From: Abiotrophia sp. HMSC24B09
Lineage (GTDB): Bacteria > Bacillota > Bacilli > Lactobacillales > Aerococcaceae
Assembly (NCBI RefSeq): GCF_001815865.1
Contig: NZ_KV822195.1
Span: 1 to 64,000 of the forward strand
Length of the DNA stretch: 64,000 bases
Reading direction: 5' to 3'
Below are positions 49,111-58,316 of the stretch, piece by piece. The number at the start of each line of letters is the position of its first letter. The stretch's first letter is position 1. The translations under genes were made by a program, and so were the position numbers. The notes under the pieces are model-generated. The model searched no databases and was not told the DNA's origin. It worked only from the letters and a program-made list of their open reading frames with translations.

Positions 49111-50274
49111 ATGACTAATTCTAGAAGTAGCTGGCCTCAAGCTATGGCAGCTTGGGATCAGACCCGTGTCCAGGCCTTTCGGAAAGACCTCCTAGCCTGG
49201 TACGATAAAAATAAGCGTGATTTGCCCTGGCGTAAGAGTCAGGATCCCTATGCCATCTGGGTTAGCGAGATTATGTTGCAACAAACCCAGGTGGCTACTG
49301 TTATTCCCTATTATCAACGTTTTATGGCGGCCTTGCCCACAGTGGCCGACTTAGCTCAAGCACCAGAAGAGACCCTGCTCAATCTCTGGCAGGGACTGGG
49401 CTACTATAGCCGAGTCCGTAATATGCAGGCAGCGGCTCAACAAGTTATGGCTGACTTTGGCGGTCAGATGCCTGATCAAGTTGACAGCCTCTTAAGTCTC
49501 AAAGGCATTGGCCCCTATACGGCGGCTGCCATCGCCTCCATGGCCTTTGGTCGGGTGGCGCCGGCCCTGGACGGCAACCTCTTCCGGATTGTAGCTCGCC
49601 TCTTCCGCCTTAAAGATGACATTGCCCTGCTTAAAAGTCGTAAGGTCTTTATGGAAATTCTGGATATTTTGATTGACCCAGATCGGCCAGGAGATTTTAA
49701 CCAGGCCATGATGGATTTGGGAGCCTGCGTCATGACGCCAAGCAATCCCCGGCCAGACAATCATCCCTTGGCGGCATATGATGCTTCCTATCAAGTTGGG
49801 GATTCTGACCAATATCCGGTCAAGAGCAAAAAAGTCAAACAAACCCGGCATGATTTGACCGCCTACTTTCTTGTGGATAGCCAAGGCAATTGGCTCCTGC
49901 GCCGACATGGGGAGAATGAACTCCTGACAGGACTTTGGCACTTCCCAATGCTGGAACAAAGTATGGTCTATGAAGAAGTGACGGCGGCCGAATTGACTGA
50001 GCCACTCTTAGATTGGCTAAGGGAAGAAGCTCTAGTAGAGGGGGATAGTCCCCTAAGTAACCAAGTATTGAGTACAGGCCTAGGCCAAGTCAAGCATGTC
50101 TTCAGCCACCGAATTTGGCAGGTGCAGTTGGTAGGCTTGCGGTTGGATACAAGCAGTCCCCTCCAAGAAGGCTGGTGCTGGGTGGCGCCAGAGGCTGTTG
50201 GCCAGCTACCTCTGTCTACCTTGCAGGAAAAACTCATGCAGGTCCTAGTTCATGAAAGAGAGGCCGTCCGATGA
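49111..50274 (+). CDS. mutY: A/G-specific adenine glycosylase lacking the Fe-S cluster ligands
   Basis: 387 aa. It removes adenine mispaired with 8-oxoguanine. Seen: LPWRKSQDPYAIWVSEIMLQQTQV near 36-59 (Glu in SEIM), the HhH motif LLSLKGIGPYTAAAIASMAFG near 127-147, and catalytic Asp in ALDGNLFRI near 150. The C-terminal NUDIX-like domain (from about 250) recognises oxoG. Of the four Cys normally holding [4Fe-4S], only C206 (LGACVMTPSNPRPDN) remains. AGGAAGGA sets ATG 49111. The TGA overlaps the next ATG by 4 nt. Confidence 0.93.
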   Translation: MTNSRSSWPQAMAAWDQTRVQAFRKDLLAWYDKNKRDLPWRKSQDPYAIWVSEIMLQQTQVATVIPYYQRFMAALPTVADLAQAPEETLLNLWQGLGYYSRVRNMQAAAQQVMADFGGQMPDQVDSLLSLKGIGPYTAAAIASMAFGRVAPALDGNLFRIVARLFRLKDDIALLKSRKVFMEILDILIDPDRPGDFNQAMMDLGACVMTPSNPRPDNHPLAAYDASYQVGDSDQYPVKSKKVKQTRHDLTAYFLVDSQGNWLLRRHGENELLTGLWHFPMLEQSMVYEEVTAAELTEPLLDWLREEALVEGDSPLSNQVLSTGLGQVKHVFSHRIWQVQLVGLRLDTSSPLQEGWCWVAPEAVGQLPLSTLQEKLMQVLVHEREAVR

Positions 50275-51962
50275 AATCCTTATGGTCTTTTTTTAAGGGC
50301 TACCGTGGGGTGGCCCTTTTGGGGCCCTTGCTTAAGTTGGCGGAAGCCCTACTTGAATTAGCGGTACCCTTGGTAGTGGCCCAAATTATTGACCGCATCT
50401 TGACGGGTGACGGTGCTATTTGGGGATCCATTGTCTTGCTGTTGGGCTTGGCCCTGGCGGGTGTCCTCATGGCCATTACGGCCCAGTATTTTTCAGCCAA
50501 GGCGGCCATTGGCTATACCCGGCAATTGACCCAGGCCCTCTATCAAAAGATTAGTCGTCTATCAGAGTCGCAACGTCAGACTATAGGGGAATCCAGTCTG
50601 ATTACGCGAGTGACCAATGACAGCTATCAAGTGCAGACGGGGCTTAATATCTTCTTCCGTCTCTTCTTGCGGTCACCTTTTATTGTCTTCGGGGCGGCCT
50701 ATATGGCCTGGCAACTCAATGCCCAGTTGGCCAGCTATCTCTTAGTCATGATTCTGGTTCTATATCTGATTTTGGCGGTCTTAATGGGGCTGACAGCGCC
50801 TGGCTATGTCAAGATTCGCCAAGCTACTGACCGAGTAGTCCAAGTCACGCAAGAAGGCATGGCGGGTTATCGAGTCATCCGGAGTTTTAATCAGGTAGAT
50901 GGCTATCTGACTACCTATAACCAGGTTAATCAAAACTTGCTTGGCCATCAATTAAAGACCGGCTTCCTGGCAGCTCTTACTAATCCCTTGACTTACCTAG
51001 TAGTCAATGTCACCACAGTCTTAGTCCTCTGGCAAGGGGACTGGGCTATGGGCCAAGGCTTGCTAGCCAAAGGGGCGCTGGTGGCTCTGGTCAACTATTT
51101 GACCTTGATTTTAGGTGAGTTGATTAAAACAACCATTGTCCTAGGCAACCTCAACAAGGCCTGGATTAGTGCTCAGAGAATTCAAGCAGTCCTGGCTATA
51201 CCGGAAGAGGACCCAGGCCAGAAAACAAGTAGCCAAGTGACGCGAGACACTTCCGTTTCGACCTGGCAGGCGCAGTCTATGTCCTACACCTATCCAAGTA
51301 GTCCCATGCCGACCATTAAGCAGGTTAGCTTGCAACTTCAAGAAGGTCAATGGCTGGGCCTGACCGGGGTAACCGGGGCAGGTAAGACTAGTCTAATCAA
51401 ACTCCTACTGGGCATCTTACCGGCTGACCAGGGTAGCCTAGTGGGGCCAGATGCTGAAAATTTAGCCTGGGTGCCTCAACAAGCCCAACTCTTCAAAGGG
51501 ACCATTCGCTCTAATCTACTCTTGGCCCAAGACAAGGCTAGTGACCAGGACTTATGGCAGGCCTTAGCCCTGGCTCAAGCAGACGACTTTGTTGCCGAAA
51601 AGGGTGGGCTGGATGCCCAAGTCACAGCCTTTGGTCGTAATTTCTCAGGTGGCCAACGGCAAAGACTGACCGTGGCCCGAGCCTTGCTTAAGGCCAAAAA
51701 AGGCCTGATCCTTGATGATGCGACCTCAGCCCTGGACTATGCCACCGAAAGTCGCCTCCTATCTGGCCTAAAGGCGGCGCGACCTGACCTCATGGTCATC
51801 ATGGTTTCGCAGCGTTTGAATGCCTTGCGTTTTGCTGACCAAATCTTGGTCTTAGAAGATGGCCAGACCACGGGTTATGGCCCAGCCCAAGACTTGGCCC
51901 AATCCAATCCATACTACCGGACCCTAGTCCAGACCCAAAGCCAGGGAGGTGACCGCCAATGA
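50271..51962 (+). CDS. Heterodimeric ABC exporter, subunit 1 (degenerate-site ATPase half)
   Basis: A 563-aa half-transporter with six membrane helices (about 1-290) and a nucleotide-binding domain. Walker A is TGVTGAGKTS near 367-376, signature FSGGQRQ near 460-466, and Walker B LILDDATSALD near 481-491 with Asp in place of the catalytic Glu. This is typical of the non-canonical half of BmrCD/LmrCD-like multidrug exporters. It overlaps subunit 2 by 4 nt, ensuring equal synthesis. The substrate is unknown. Confidence 0.9.
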   Translation: MKSLWSFFKGYRGVALLGPLLKLAEALLELAVPLVVAQIIDRILTGDGAIWGSIVLLLGLALAGVLMAITAQYFSAKAAIGYTRQLTQALYQKISRLSESQRQTIGESSLITRVTNDSYQVQTGLNIFFRLFLRSPFIVFGAAYMAWQLNAQLASYLLVMILVLYLILAVLMGLTAPGYVKIRQATDRVVQVTQEGMAGYRVIRSFNQVDGYLTTYNQVNQNLLGHQLKTGFLAALTNPLTYLVVNVTTVLVLWQGDWAMGQGLLAKGALVALVNYLTLILGELIKTTIVLGNLNKAWISAQRIQAVLAIPEEDPGQKTSSQVTRDTSVSTWQAQSMSYTYPSSPMPTIKQVSLQLQEGQWLGLTGVTGAGKTSLIKLLLGILPADQGSLVGPDAENLAWVPQQAQLFKGTIRSNLLLAQDKASDQDLWQALALAQADDFVAEKGGLDAQVTAFGRNFSGGQRQRLTVARALLKAKKGLILDDATSALDYATESRLLSGLKAARPDLMVIMVSQRLNALRFADQILVLEDGQTTGYGPAQDLAQSNPYYRTLVQTQSQGGDRQ

Positions 51963-53677
51963 CACAAGGTCAAGTAATGAAACGTCTACTTAAAGGCTTG
52001 GCTAGTCGACCATGGCTCATGAGCCTAGCCTTGCTGTCTACCTTAATCCAGGCGGGTCTCGTCCTCTATCTACCCGTCCTGATTGGTCGGGCCATTGACT
52101 GGATTGGGACAGGGCAAGCGCAAGTCCTGCAAGGTTTGCTGGTCCAAATGTTAGTGCTTATTGCCATAACCATTGCCTTCCAGTGGCTCAATCCATGGCT
52201 CTACAATCAACTAGTCTATGGCCATATGGCCGAGCTAAGACAGAAGGTCATGGCCCAGCTTCAAGTTAGTCCGGTGCCTGCCCTTGATGGCTTTGGCCTG
52301 GGAGACTTGGTCAGCCGTCTGACCAACGATTTGGAGCAATTAACGGATGGCCTTATGATGCTCTTCACTCAACTCATGAGTGGTCTCTTCACTATTGGCG
52401 TGACCTTCTATCTCATGGCAGGTATGGACCTGGTTCTCTTTGGCTTGGTAGTCATTCTGACCCCAGTCTCCCTCTTCATTGCCCGTTTTATCGCCAAACA
52501 AAGCTATCACCGCTATCGGGATCAAGCCCAGACCCGGAGTGACCAGGCTCAGCGGGTAGAGGAGACCATTCGCCAAATGACCTTGCTGCAGCAACTAGAT
52601 GCCCAGGAGTTCCTAGCTGACGAGTTCCAAACCTTGAACCAGGCCTATAGCCAGGCAAGCTTGGGGGCGACCTTCTATTCTTCAACGGTCAATCCTATGA
52701 CCCGCTTCGTCAATGCCTTGATTTATGCCCTCTTAATTGGAGTGGGGGCTAGTCGGGTAGTAGGCGGCCAGTTTACGGTAGGGGAATTGGTGACTTTTCT
52801 GGCCTATGCCACCCAGTACACCAAACCCTTCAATGATATCTCCTCCGTCTTATCGGAACTTCAGGGGGCCATTGCCTGTGCCGAACGTCTCTACCAAATT
52901 CTGGATTTGCCAAGCTTGGTCGAAAATGCCACGCTTGACCTATCAGGAGACCAGGTTCAAGGCGCTGTTGACTTTGTCGACATGGCCTTCTCCTATGACC
53001 TAGCCCAACCCCTGATCCAAGACTTCAATCTGCATGTGCCGCCTGGCAGTATGGTAGCCGTAGTGGGGCCAACTGGTGCCGGTAAATCTACCATGATTAA
53101 CCTGCTCATGCGCTATTATGAGCCAAGCTCTGGGGCCATTGAGCTAGATGGCCAAGCTATTGCGGCCTATCGACGACAATCTTGGCGGGACCAACTTGGC
53201 TTGGTGCCCCAGGAAACCTGGCTCTTCACTGGGACGGTCCATGACAATATTGCCTTTGGTCGACCAGAGGCCAGTCGCCAGGAAGTAGTCGCTGCGGCTA
53301 AGGCGGCCAAGGCCCATCATTTTATTGAGCTTCTTCCCCAAGGCTATGACACCATTCTATCAGGACAGGGTGGGGGACTGTCGCAAGGTCAGGCCCAGCT
53401 GCTAGCCTTGGCTCGGATTTTTATTAAGCCACCTAAGGTTTTATTGCTGGATGAGGCGACCTCGTCCATCGACGCTTATACCGAGCTCAAGGTCCAAGTG
53501 GCCTTCAACCAGCTCATGGCTGGCCGGACCAGTTTTGTCATTGCCCACCGCTTGGCTACTATTCGCAGCGCGGACCTGATTATTGTTATGAATCATGGGG
53601 ACATTGTGGAGCAAGGGACTCATGAACAACTCATGGCCAAGCGCCAACTTTACTACCAAATGCAAGAAGAAGTCTAA
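51959..53677 (+). CDS. Heterodimeric ABC exporter, subunit 2 (canonical Walker B half)
   Basis: A 572-aa half-transporter. After the membrane domain come Walker A GPTGAGKSTM near 365-374, signature LSQGQAQ (deviates from LSGGQ) near 471-477, and Walker B VLLLDEATSSID near 491-502 with the catalytic Glu. One composite ATP site thus pairs this subunit's intact Walker motifs with subunit 1's SGGQ. The other site combines both defects. No regulator gene is adjacent. Confidence 0.9.
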   Translation: MTQGQVMKRLLKGLASRPWLMSLALLSTLIQAGLVLYLPVLIGRAIDWIGTGQAQVLQGLLVQMLVLIAITIAFQWLNPWLYNQLVYGHMAELRQKVMAQLQVSPVPALDGFGLGDLVSRLTNDLEQLTDGLMMLFTQLMSGLFTIGVTFYLMAGMDLVLFGLVVILTPVSLFIARFIAKQSYHRYRDQAQTRSDQAQRVEETIRQMTLLQQLDAQEFLADEFQTLNQAYSQASLGATFYSSTVNPMTRFVNALIYALLIGVGASRVVGGQFTVGELVTFLAYATQYTKPFNDISSVLSELQGAIACAERLYQILDLPSLVENATLDLSGDQVQGAVDFVDMAFSYDLAQPLIQDFNLHVPPGSMVAVVGPTGAGKSTMINLLMRYYEPSSGAIELDGQAIAAYRRQSWRDQLGLVPQETWLFTGTVHDNIAFGRPEASRQEVVAAAKAAKAHHFIELLPQGYDTILSGQGGGLSQGQAQLLALARIFIKPPKVLLLDEATSSIDAYTELKVQVAFNQLMAGRTSFVIAHRLATIRSADLIIVMNHGDIVEQGTHEQLMAKRQLYYQMQEEV

Positions 53678-53806
53678 GACTTTTCAGAAAAATTTGATAA
53701 GTCCGCATAAAGCCTTAGCATAATAGGTGAAATTGTGCTATAATATCGGAGTATTGGTTAACGGTCGAAGTACCGGTTCAATTTGGAACGGAAAGTAGGT
53801 TCAGTG

Positions 53807-54358
53807 ATGAAACAACCCAAGGAAGGCGAGTTCATCACGATTAAAAGTTATAAGCATGATGGGTCTTTGCATCGGACCTGGCGCGATACTATGGTATTGA
53901 AGACCAGCGATCAATCCATCATTGGGTGTAACGATCATACTTTAGTAACGGAATCGGACGGTCGTCGCTGGGTAACCCGGGAAGCAGCCTTGCTCTATTA
54001 TCACCAGCATTTCTGGTTTAATATTGTAGCCATGATTCGCAAACGCGGCGTTACTTATTACTGTAACTTGGCTTCTCCTTATCTGATTGATAATGAGGCG
54101 CTCAAGTATATCGACTATGATTTAGATATTAAGGTATTTCCTGATGGGGAAAAGCGGCTGCTGGACTTGGACGAGTACGAGCTCCACAGCAAGCGATACC
54201 GCTATCCGGAAGAAATCGATCGTATCCTCAAATATAATATCCAAGAACTGGTCCGCTGGATCGAAGAGAAGAAAGGTCCCTTCGCACCAGAATTCGTGGA
54301 TATCTGGTATGAGCGGTATTGTCAACTGACTCATCGACGTAAATCTAAGCATAACTGA
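53807..54358 (+). CDS. ntdP: Nucleoside tri-/diphosphate phosphatase (DUF402)
   Basis: A 183-aa DUF402 protein nearly collinear with B. subtilis Yga[21 protein letters not shown] at the N-terminus, [20 protein letters not shown] near 41-60, [14 protein letters not shown] near 95-108, and [16 protein letters not shown] at the C-terminus. It hydrolyses (d)NTPs and (d)NDPs with Mn/Mg. ATG 53807 gives the family start; an upstream TTG (53783) adds eight unrelated residues. TATAAT lies near 53741. Confidence 0.9.
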   Translation: MKQPKEGEFITIKSYKHDGSLHRTWRDTMVLKTSDQSIIGCNDHTLVTESDGRRWVTREAALLYYHQHFWFNIVAMIRKRGVTYYCNLASPYLIDNEALKYIDYDLDIKVFPDGEKRLLDLDEYELHSKRYRYPEEIDRILKYNIQELVRWIEEKKGPFAPEFVDIWYERYCQLTHRRKSKHN

Positions 54359-54380
54359 TTAATCGTGATGCCAATTGATT

Positions 54381-54417
54381 AAAGAAGAGGCTGGGAGTTT
54401 CCCAGCCTCTTCTTTTG
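54381..54417 (+). terminator. Intrinsic terminator of ntdP
   Basis: AAGAGGCTGGGA and TCCCAGCCTCTT around a 3-nt loop, then T's. Confidence 0.9.
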
Positions 54418-54429
54418 TTTGGTATTGAG

Positions 54430-54748
54430 CCCCAAATCTTTCAGATTTGGGGGGCGGCCTTTGCTTGTGCTAGCCTATGAACTTACTAGCCTTGCCTATT
54501 TATAGGTTACACCTATAAATAGGGTTTGAGCGCGACTTTTTTACGGGGGAATTTGGCTAAATTTCACATAGTCAGGCCAATTTCACAAGAATGTTCGTGT
54601 TTTTAGCCGAGAAGGCTGATATAAAGGGCTTCTGTATGGAGCCCTTATGAAAAAGCCCTTATATAACAAATGTATATTTGCCTATAAATTTTGTCAGCCT
54701 TAGCTTATAAGTGCGTTCAAGCCCGGTCTAATCAGGAGTTGAGAATTT
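54430..54748. other. Gene-less stretch rich in inverted repeats
   Basis: No credible ORF. It holds CCCCAAATC/GATTTGGGG (54430-54452), a perfect 13-bp dyad CCTATTTATAGGT/ACCTATAAATAGG with a 3-nt loop (54495-54523), and AAGGGCT/AGCCCTT (54624-54646) with a competing AAGCCCTT at 54653-54660. None has a clear T-tail. Possible roles are alternative RNA folds or operator sites ahead of glmS. Confidence 0.55.
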
Positions 54749-54777
54749 TTGACATTACAAATACTTTATAGTAAAGT
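54749..54777 (+). promoter_or_regulatory. Probable promoter of glmS
   Basis: TTGACA (54749-54754), a 17-bp spacer and TAAAGT (54772-54777), about 50 bp before the ribozyme. Confidence 0.55.
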
Positions 54778-54824
54778 ATAAGGAGCTTTTAGAGAATTCA
54801 AAGTTAAGGAGGATAGTTGTAGAT

Positions 54825-54966
54825 TAATGGATAGCGCCAGCCCTTCACATGAGAAGGGGACGAGGAGCGGGTTTATCGAATTTTCGGCGGATGACCCGGG
54901 GCCGTGCAGTCCACAAGAGAGAGCATAAAACTGGGGATGTAAATCCCAGGACAGAGACTCTGTCTA
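54825..54966 (+). ncRNA. glmS ribozyme-riboswitch
   Basis: Conserved core elements occur in order: AGCGCC with the cleavage position between 54833 and 54834, GACGAGG (54859-54865), GGTTTATCGAATTTTCGGCGG split across 54870-54890, and the distal ACAGAGACTCTGT hairpin near 54951-54963. Glucosamine-6-phosphate triggers self-cleavage of the glmS mRNA 5' end, lowering GlmS synthesis. The ribozyme ends about 50 nt before the start codon. Confidence 0.96.
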
Positions 54967-55015
54967 AGCACCTAAAAGCAACTTAATTTATGATAATAAA
55001 GGAGTTGTTACCCCC

Positions 55016-56821
55016 ATGTGTGGAGTAGTAGGAATGATTGGCGCGGGCAAGGTTCAAGAAACCTTGATTACCGGCCTAGAAAAATTAGAGTATCGTGGTT
55101 ATGATTCAGCAGGTATCTTTGTGCGCAACAATGAGACCGTGGGCTTCTTCAAGGAAGTAGGGCGCATTGCTCAACTCAAGGAAATTGTAGATTTCGATTT
55201 ACCTGCCACTGTTGGGATTGGGCACACCCGTTGGGCTACCCACGGGCCAGCTACCCAATACAATGCTCACCCACATTTATCCGCTAGCGGCCGTTTTGCC
55301 TTAGTGCACAATGGTGTGATTGAGAACTTTGCTGACCTTAAGGCTAACTATCTGCAAGACGTCGACTTCAAGTCTGATACTGACACAGAAGTCGTAGTTC
55401 AATTGATCGAGCACTTTGCCTTAAAAGATGGCTTGTCAGGTAAGGAAGCCTTCAAGAAGGCCCTGAGCTTGATTCATGGTTCTTACGCCTTCGGTTTAAT
55501 CGACAGCGAGACCCCAGATACCCTCTATGCAGCTAAGAATAAATCACCGCTCTTAGTGGGCTTAGGCCAAGGCTACAACCTGATTGCGTCAGATGCCATG
55601 GCAACCATTCATTTAACTTCTGACTACCTAGAAATCAAGGACAAGGAATTCGTAACCTTGACCCCATCTGCTGTGACCATCGAAACCTACTCAGGTCAAG
55701 TGGTAGAGCGTGCTGCCTTCAAAGCAGAATTAGACGCGGCAGATTTAGAGAAGGGCGCTTACCCTTACTACATGATCAAAGAAATCGACGAGCAACCAAC
55801 CGTTATGCGTCGTCTGATTCAAGAATACCAAGGCGACAAGGACCACTTCCATGTATCTGAAGACCTTTTGGCTGCCTTAACAGAAGCGGACCGCCTCTAT
55901 GTGGTAGCCTGCGGGACTAGCTATCATGCTGGTTGGGTCGGCAAGAACTTGATTGAGAAAATGGCTGGCAAACCAGTCGATGTCCTCTTGGCCAGCGAAT
56001 TTGCCTATGACCTGCCAATCTTTAGCAGCAAACCGCTCTTTATCTTCTTGACCCAGTCTGGGGAAACGGCAGACAGCCGTCAGGCCTTGGTTCGTGTCAA
56101 TGAGTTGGGTTACCCATCCTTGACCATTACCAACGTTAAGGGTTCTACCTTATCTCGTGAAGCAAGCCATACCCTCTTGCTGCACGCAGGACCAGAAATC
56201 GCAGTAGCCTCTACCAAGGCTTATACCGCTCAAATCGCAGTTATGGCCATCTTGGCAGACTGCCTAGCCCGACACTTAGGTAAGGAAACAGACTTCGATA
56301 TGGCACATGAGCTGAGCTTAGTGGCTAGCGCTATGGAATCTATCTTGGCAGAGAAAGACCAGCTTGAAGCATGGTGTAACGCCAACTTGATGGAACCTCG
56401 CAACGCCTTCTATATCGGCCGTCTCTTGGACTACTATGTGTCCATGGAAGCTGCCCTCAAGCTCAAGGAAATTACCTATATACAGACCGAAGCCTTTGCA
56501 GCCGGTGAATTGAAGCACGGGACCATTGCCTTGATTGAGGAAGGGACGCCTGTCTTGGCCTTAATCAGTGATCCAAGCGTAGCCGCTCATACCCGCGGTA
56601 ACGTGGAAGAAGTCAAGGCACGTGGCGCCCAAGCAGTTGTGATTGCAAGCCAAGAAGTAGCCAAAGAAGACGACTTCTTCGTGGTACCAAATGTAACCAA
56701 ATTATTGAGCCCACTGGCGATGGTGGTCGTGACTCAATTGATTGCTTACTATACTGCCCTAGGCCGTGGCCTAGACGTGGACAAACCACGTAACTTGGCT
56801 AAGTCTGTGACAGTTGAATAA
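55016..56821 (+). CDS. glmS: Glutamine-fructose-6-phosphate aminotransferase (isomerizing)
   Basis: 601 aa. It makes glucosamine-6-phosphate for peptidoglycan. The N-terminal Ntn glutaminase begins at Cys2 (MCGVVGMIG), with [11 protein letters not shown] near 69-79 and two C-terminal SIS domains ([13 protein letters not shown] near 298, [15 protein letters not shown] near 344). The C-terminus [13 protein letters not shown] is standard. AAAGGAG precedes the ATG. It is regulated by the upstream ribozyme. Confidence 0.98.
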   Translation: MCGVVGMIGAGKVQETLITGLEKLEYRGYDSAGIFVRNNETVGFFKEVGRIAQLKEIVDFDLPATVGIGHTRWATHGPATQYNAHPHLSASGRFALVHNGVIENFADLKANYLQDVDFKSDTDTEVVVQLIEHFALKDGLSGKEAFKKALSLIHGSYAFGLIDSETPDTLYAAKNKSPLLVGLGQGYNLIASDAMATIHLTSDYLEIKDKEFVTLTPSAVTIETYSGQVVERAAFKAELDAADLEKGAYPYYMIKEIDEQPTVMRRLIQEYQGDKDHFHVSEDLLAALTEADRLYVVACGTSYHAGWVGKNLIEKMAGKPVDVLLASEFAYDLPIFSSKPLFIFLTQSGETADSRQALVRVNELGYPSLTITNVKGSTLSREASHTLLLHAGPEIAVASTKAYTAQIAVMAILADCLARHLGKETDFDMAHELSLVASAMESILAEKDQLEAWCNANLMEPRNAFYIGRLLDYYVSMEAALKLKEITYIQTEAFAAGELKHGTIALIEEGTPVLALISDPSVAAHTRGNVEEVKARGAQAVVIASQEVAKEDDFFVVPNVTKLLSPLAMVVVTQLIAYYTALGRGLDVDKPRNLAKSVTVE

Positions 56822-56836
56822 AAGATTAAAAGCTTA

Positions 56837-56866
56837 AAAGGTTGGGATTGTCGTCCCAGCCTTTTT
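56837..56866 (+). terminator. Intrinsic terminator of glmS
   Basis: AAAGGTTGGGA pairs with TCCCAGCCTTT (one wobble), then T's. Confidence 0.88.
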
Positions 56867-56893
56867 CTAATGATAGGTAAAATGAGTGGCCTA

Positions 56894-56922
56894 TTGACAG
56901 GCAAGGTAGGGAGGCGTATACT
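56894..56922 (+). promoter_or_regulatory. Strong promoter with a 230-nt untranslated leader
   Basis: Perfect TTGACA (56894-56899), 17 bp, TATACT (56917-56922). The next gene starts at 57162. The promoter strand TTGACAGGCAAGGT (56894-56907) is mirrored by ACCTTGCCTGTTAA at 57059-57072 with one mismatch. No ORF with a ribosome site is visible in between. Confidence 0.7.
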
Positions 56923-57161
56923 ATCTGCAAGCACTTACATGAAGTTGAAGGCAGGGATAAGTAGCCTAGCCCTAGACCAAGAAATAGCCGAATAATTGAA
57001 AGAAGAGAGCGTGAAAGTAAGCCAGTGATAGAACTTGATATGACTCGTCTAGTAGGAGACCTTGCCTGTTAAAGACTCTATGTTGGTGCCTAATCGTCCT
57101 TTTAGCCAATGTCAGTCAATCTTAAGGAGAGACTGATACACAGAATGTGGAGGTGTCCGAG

Positions 57162-57668
57162 ATGAAAGCTCTCAAACAATTTCTCATTCCTTTTCTAGCT
57201 ATTTTACTTAGTTTGGTCACTTGGACCTCGGTGGCAGCCAGTCCGCGCCAAGTGGTCTTCCGCAATGATAGGTCCGACAGCAGTCTAGTAGCCATTGAAA
57301 TCAAGGACACGACGGTACGACTCTATCTGCCAGAGACCTATCGCTTTAACCGCGACAGTCAGACCGACCAAGTGCTAGATGATTTTTACCAGCTGACCCA
57401 GAACCCCCAAAGGGTTTCCTTGGCTGATCCAAGTAAGAAGCAGGAGGCCAGCCAGGAAAGGCTGGACTATGTCGAGCATAGTGACCATGACCAAGACATC
57501 ACACCGCGTTACTTTGAGTTTAAGAATGTGGAAATAGTAGAAGAGCCATCTTCTATTAAGGTCCTATATGGTAAGACCACGGTCACTCGTTTAGTGGCTC
57601 AAATTCTGACCGGCAAGGCCCTGGATTTACAGGGTAACCAATTTTCTATTCAAGAAGTCAAGCCATAA
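57162..57668 (+). CDS. Secreted or membrane-tethered protein of unknown function
   Basis: 168 aa. A hydrophobic N-terminal segment (about 6-27, ending SVAAS) looks like a signal peptide. The rest is soluble with beta-strand-like stretches (VVFRNDRSDSSLVAIEIKDTTVRLYLPETYRF near 31-62, YFEFKNVEIVEEPSSIKVLYG near 116-136). I recognise no family and see no anchor motif. GGAGGTG 6 nt before ATG 57162 sets the start; the GTG at 57147 precedes it. It is monocistronic between promoter 56894 and a terminator. Confidence 0.65.
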   Translation: MKALKQFLIPFLAILLSLVTWTSVAASPRQVVFRNDRSDSSLVAIEIKDTTVRLYLPETYRFNRDSQTDQVLDDFYQLTQNPQRVSLADPSKKQEASQERLDYVEHSDHDQDITPRYFEFKNVEIVEEPSSIKVLYGKTTVTRLVAQILTGKALDLQGNQFSIQEVKP

Positions 57669-57674
57669 GACCAT

Positions 57675-57716
57675 AGCCGACTACTAGCAATCACTTGCCA
57701 AAGTAGTCGGCTTTTT
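57675..57716 (+). terminator. Intrinsic terminator
   Basis: AGCCGACTACT (57675-57685) pairs with AGTAGTCGGCT (57701-57711), followed by five T counting the stem's last base. Confidence 0.88.
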
Positions 57717-57781
57717 CATTGCTATTTCATAAGGCTATGCTATAATAAGATTATGGAAACGCTTAACAAGGAGGTTCTCAT

Positions 57782-58246
57782 ATGGAAAAAGTTGTGTACA
57801 CGAACTATTGGGTAGACCGCTATACAGATGCCCGCAAGGAGCATGGTTCCTACCCGACAGAGGAAGAAGCCCTCAATGCTATTTACACCTGGTGGCGCAT
57901 CCACAAGGAACACCATCGGGACGTCAAGGAGACGCGGACTAATACCGGGGCCTTGGAAATCACCTATGATGATGACCGTTATGTCTACCGGATTGAAAAA
58001 CGCAAACTCCAAGGCAATTTGCCAAGTCGTAGCTATCAACTCTGGACCCAAGGACAAATTGATGCCCAACGTCAACAACTGCAACTGTCCGATGACGAGT
58101 TCCTCTTCGACGAGTTGGCTGAGCCTTACCGCGACCGTCTCATTGAAGTGATGGCTGATGCTAGCAAGGTACGCAACTTCTGCTATACCCAAGATGGCCG
58201 CCTAGTGGTGAAACTGTCTGACCTTAAGGCAGCCCGGCAACGTTAA
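57782..58246 (+). CDS. Uncharacterised charged cytoplasmic protein
   Basis: 154 aa, rich in charged and aromatic residues, without signal peptide or membrane helix. The N-terminus (YTNYWVDRYTDARKEHGSYP, then EEEALNAIYTWWRIHKEHHRDVKE) is probably helical; the middle YDDDRYVYRIEKRKL is strand-like. I do not recognise the family. AAGGAGG precedes the ATG. It is flanked by terminators, so transcribed alone. Confidence 0.65.
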   Translation: MEKVVYTNYWVDRYTDARKEHGSYPTEEEALNAIYTWWRIHKEHHRDVKETRTNTGALEITYDDDRYVYRIEKRKLQGNLPSRSYQLWTQGQIDAQRQQLQLSDDEFLFDELAEPYRDRLIEVMADASKVRNFCYTQDGRLVVKLSDLKAARQR

Positions 58247-58262
58247 AAACCAATAAAATAAG

Positions 58263-58303
58263 CCCCTGAAGCCATTTAGAATCTTGGCTTCAGGGGTCTT
58301 TTC
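58263..58303. terminator. Bidirectional terminator between converging genes
   Basis: CCCCTGAAGCCA and TGGCTTCAGGGG form a 12-bp stem with a T-rich tail toward plus. The minus-strand tail is poorer. Confidence 0.8.
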
Positions 58304-58316
58304 TTGATAGCATAAC

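Noticed and set aside
54478..54660. Tiny ORFs of 13 and 19 codons in the region before glmS
   Set aside because: No ribosome binding sites; they coincide with inverted repeats.
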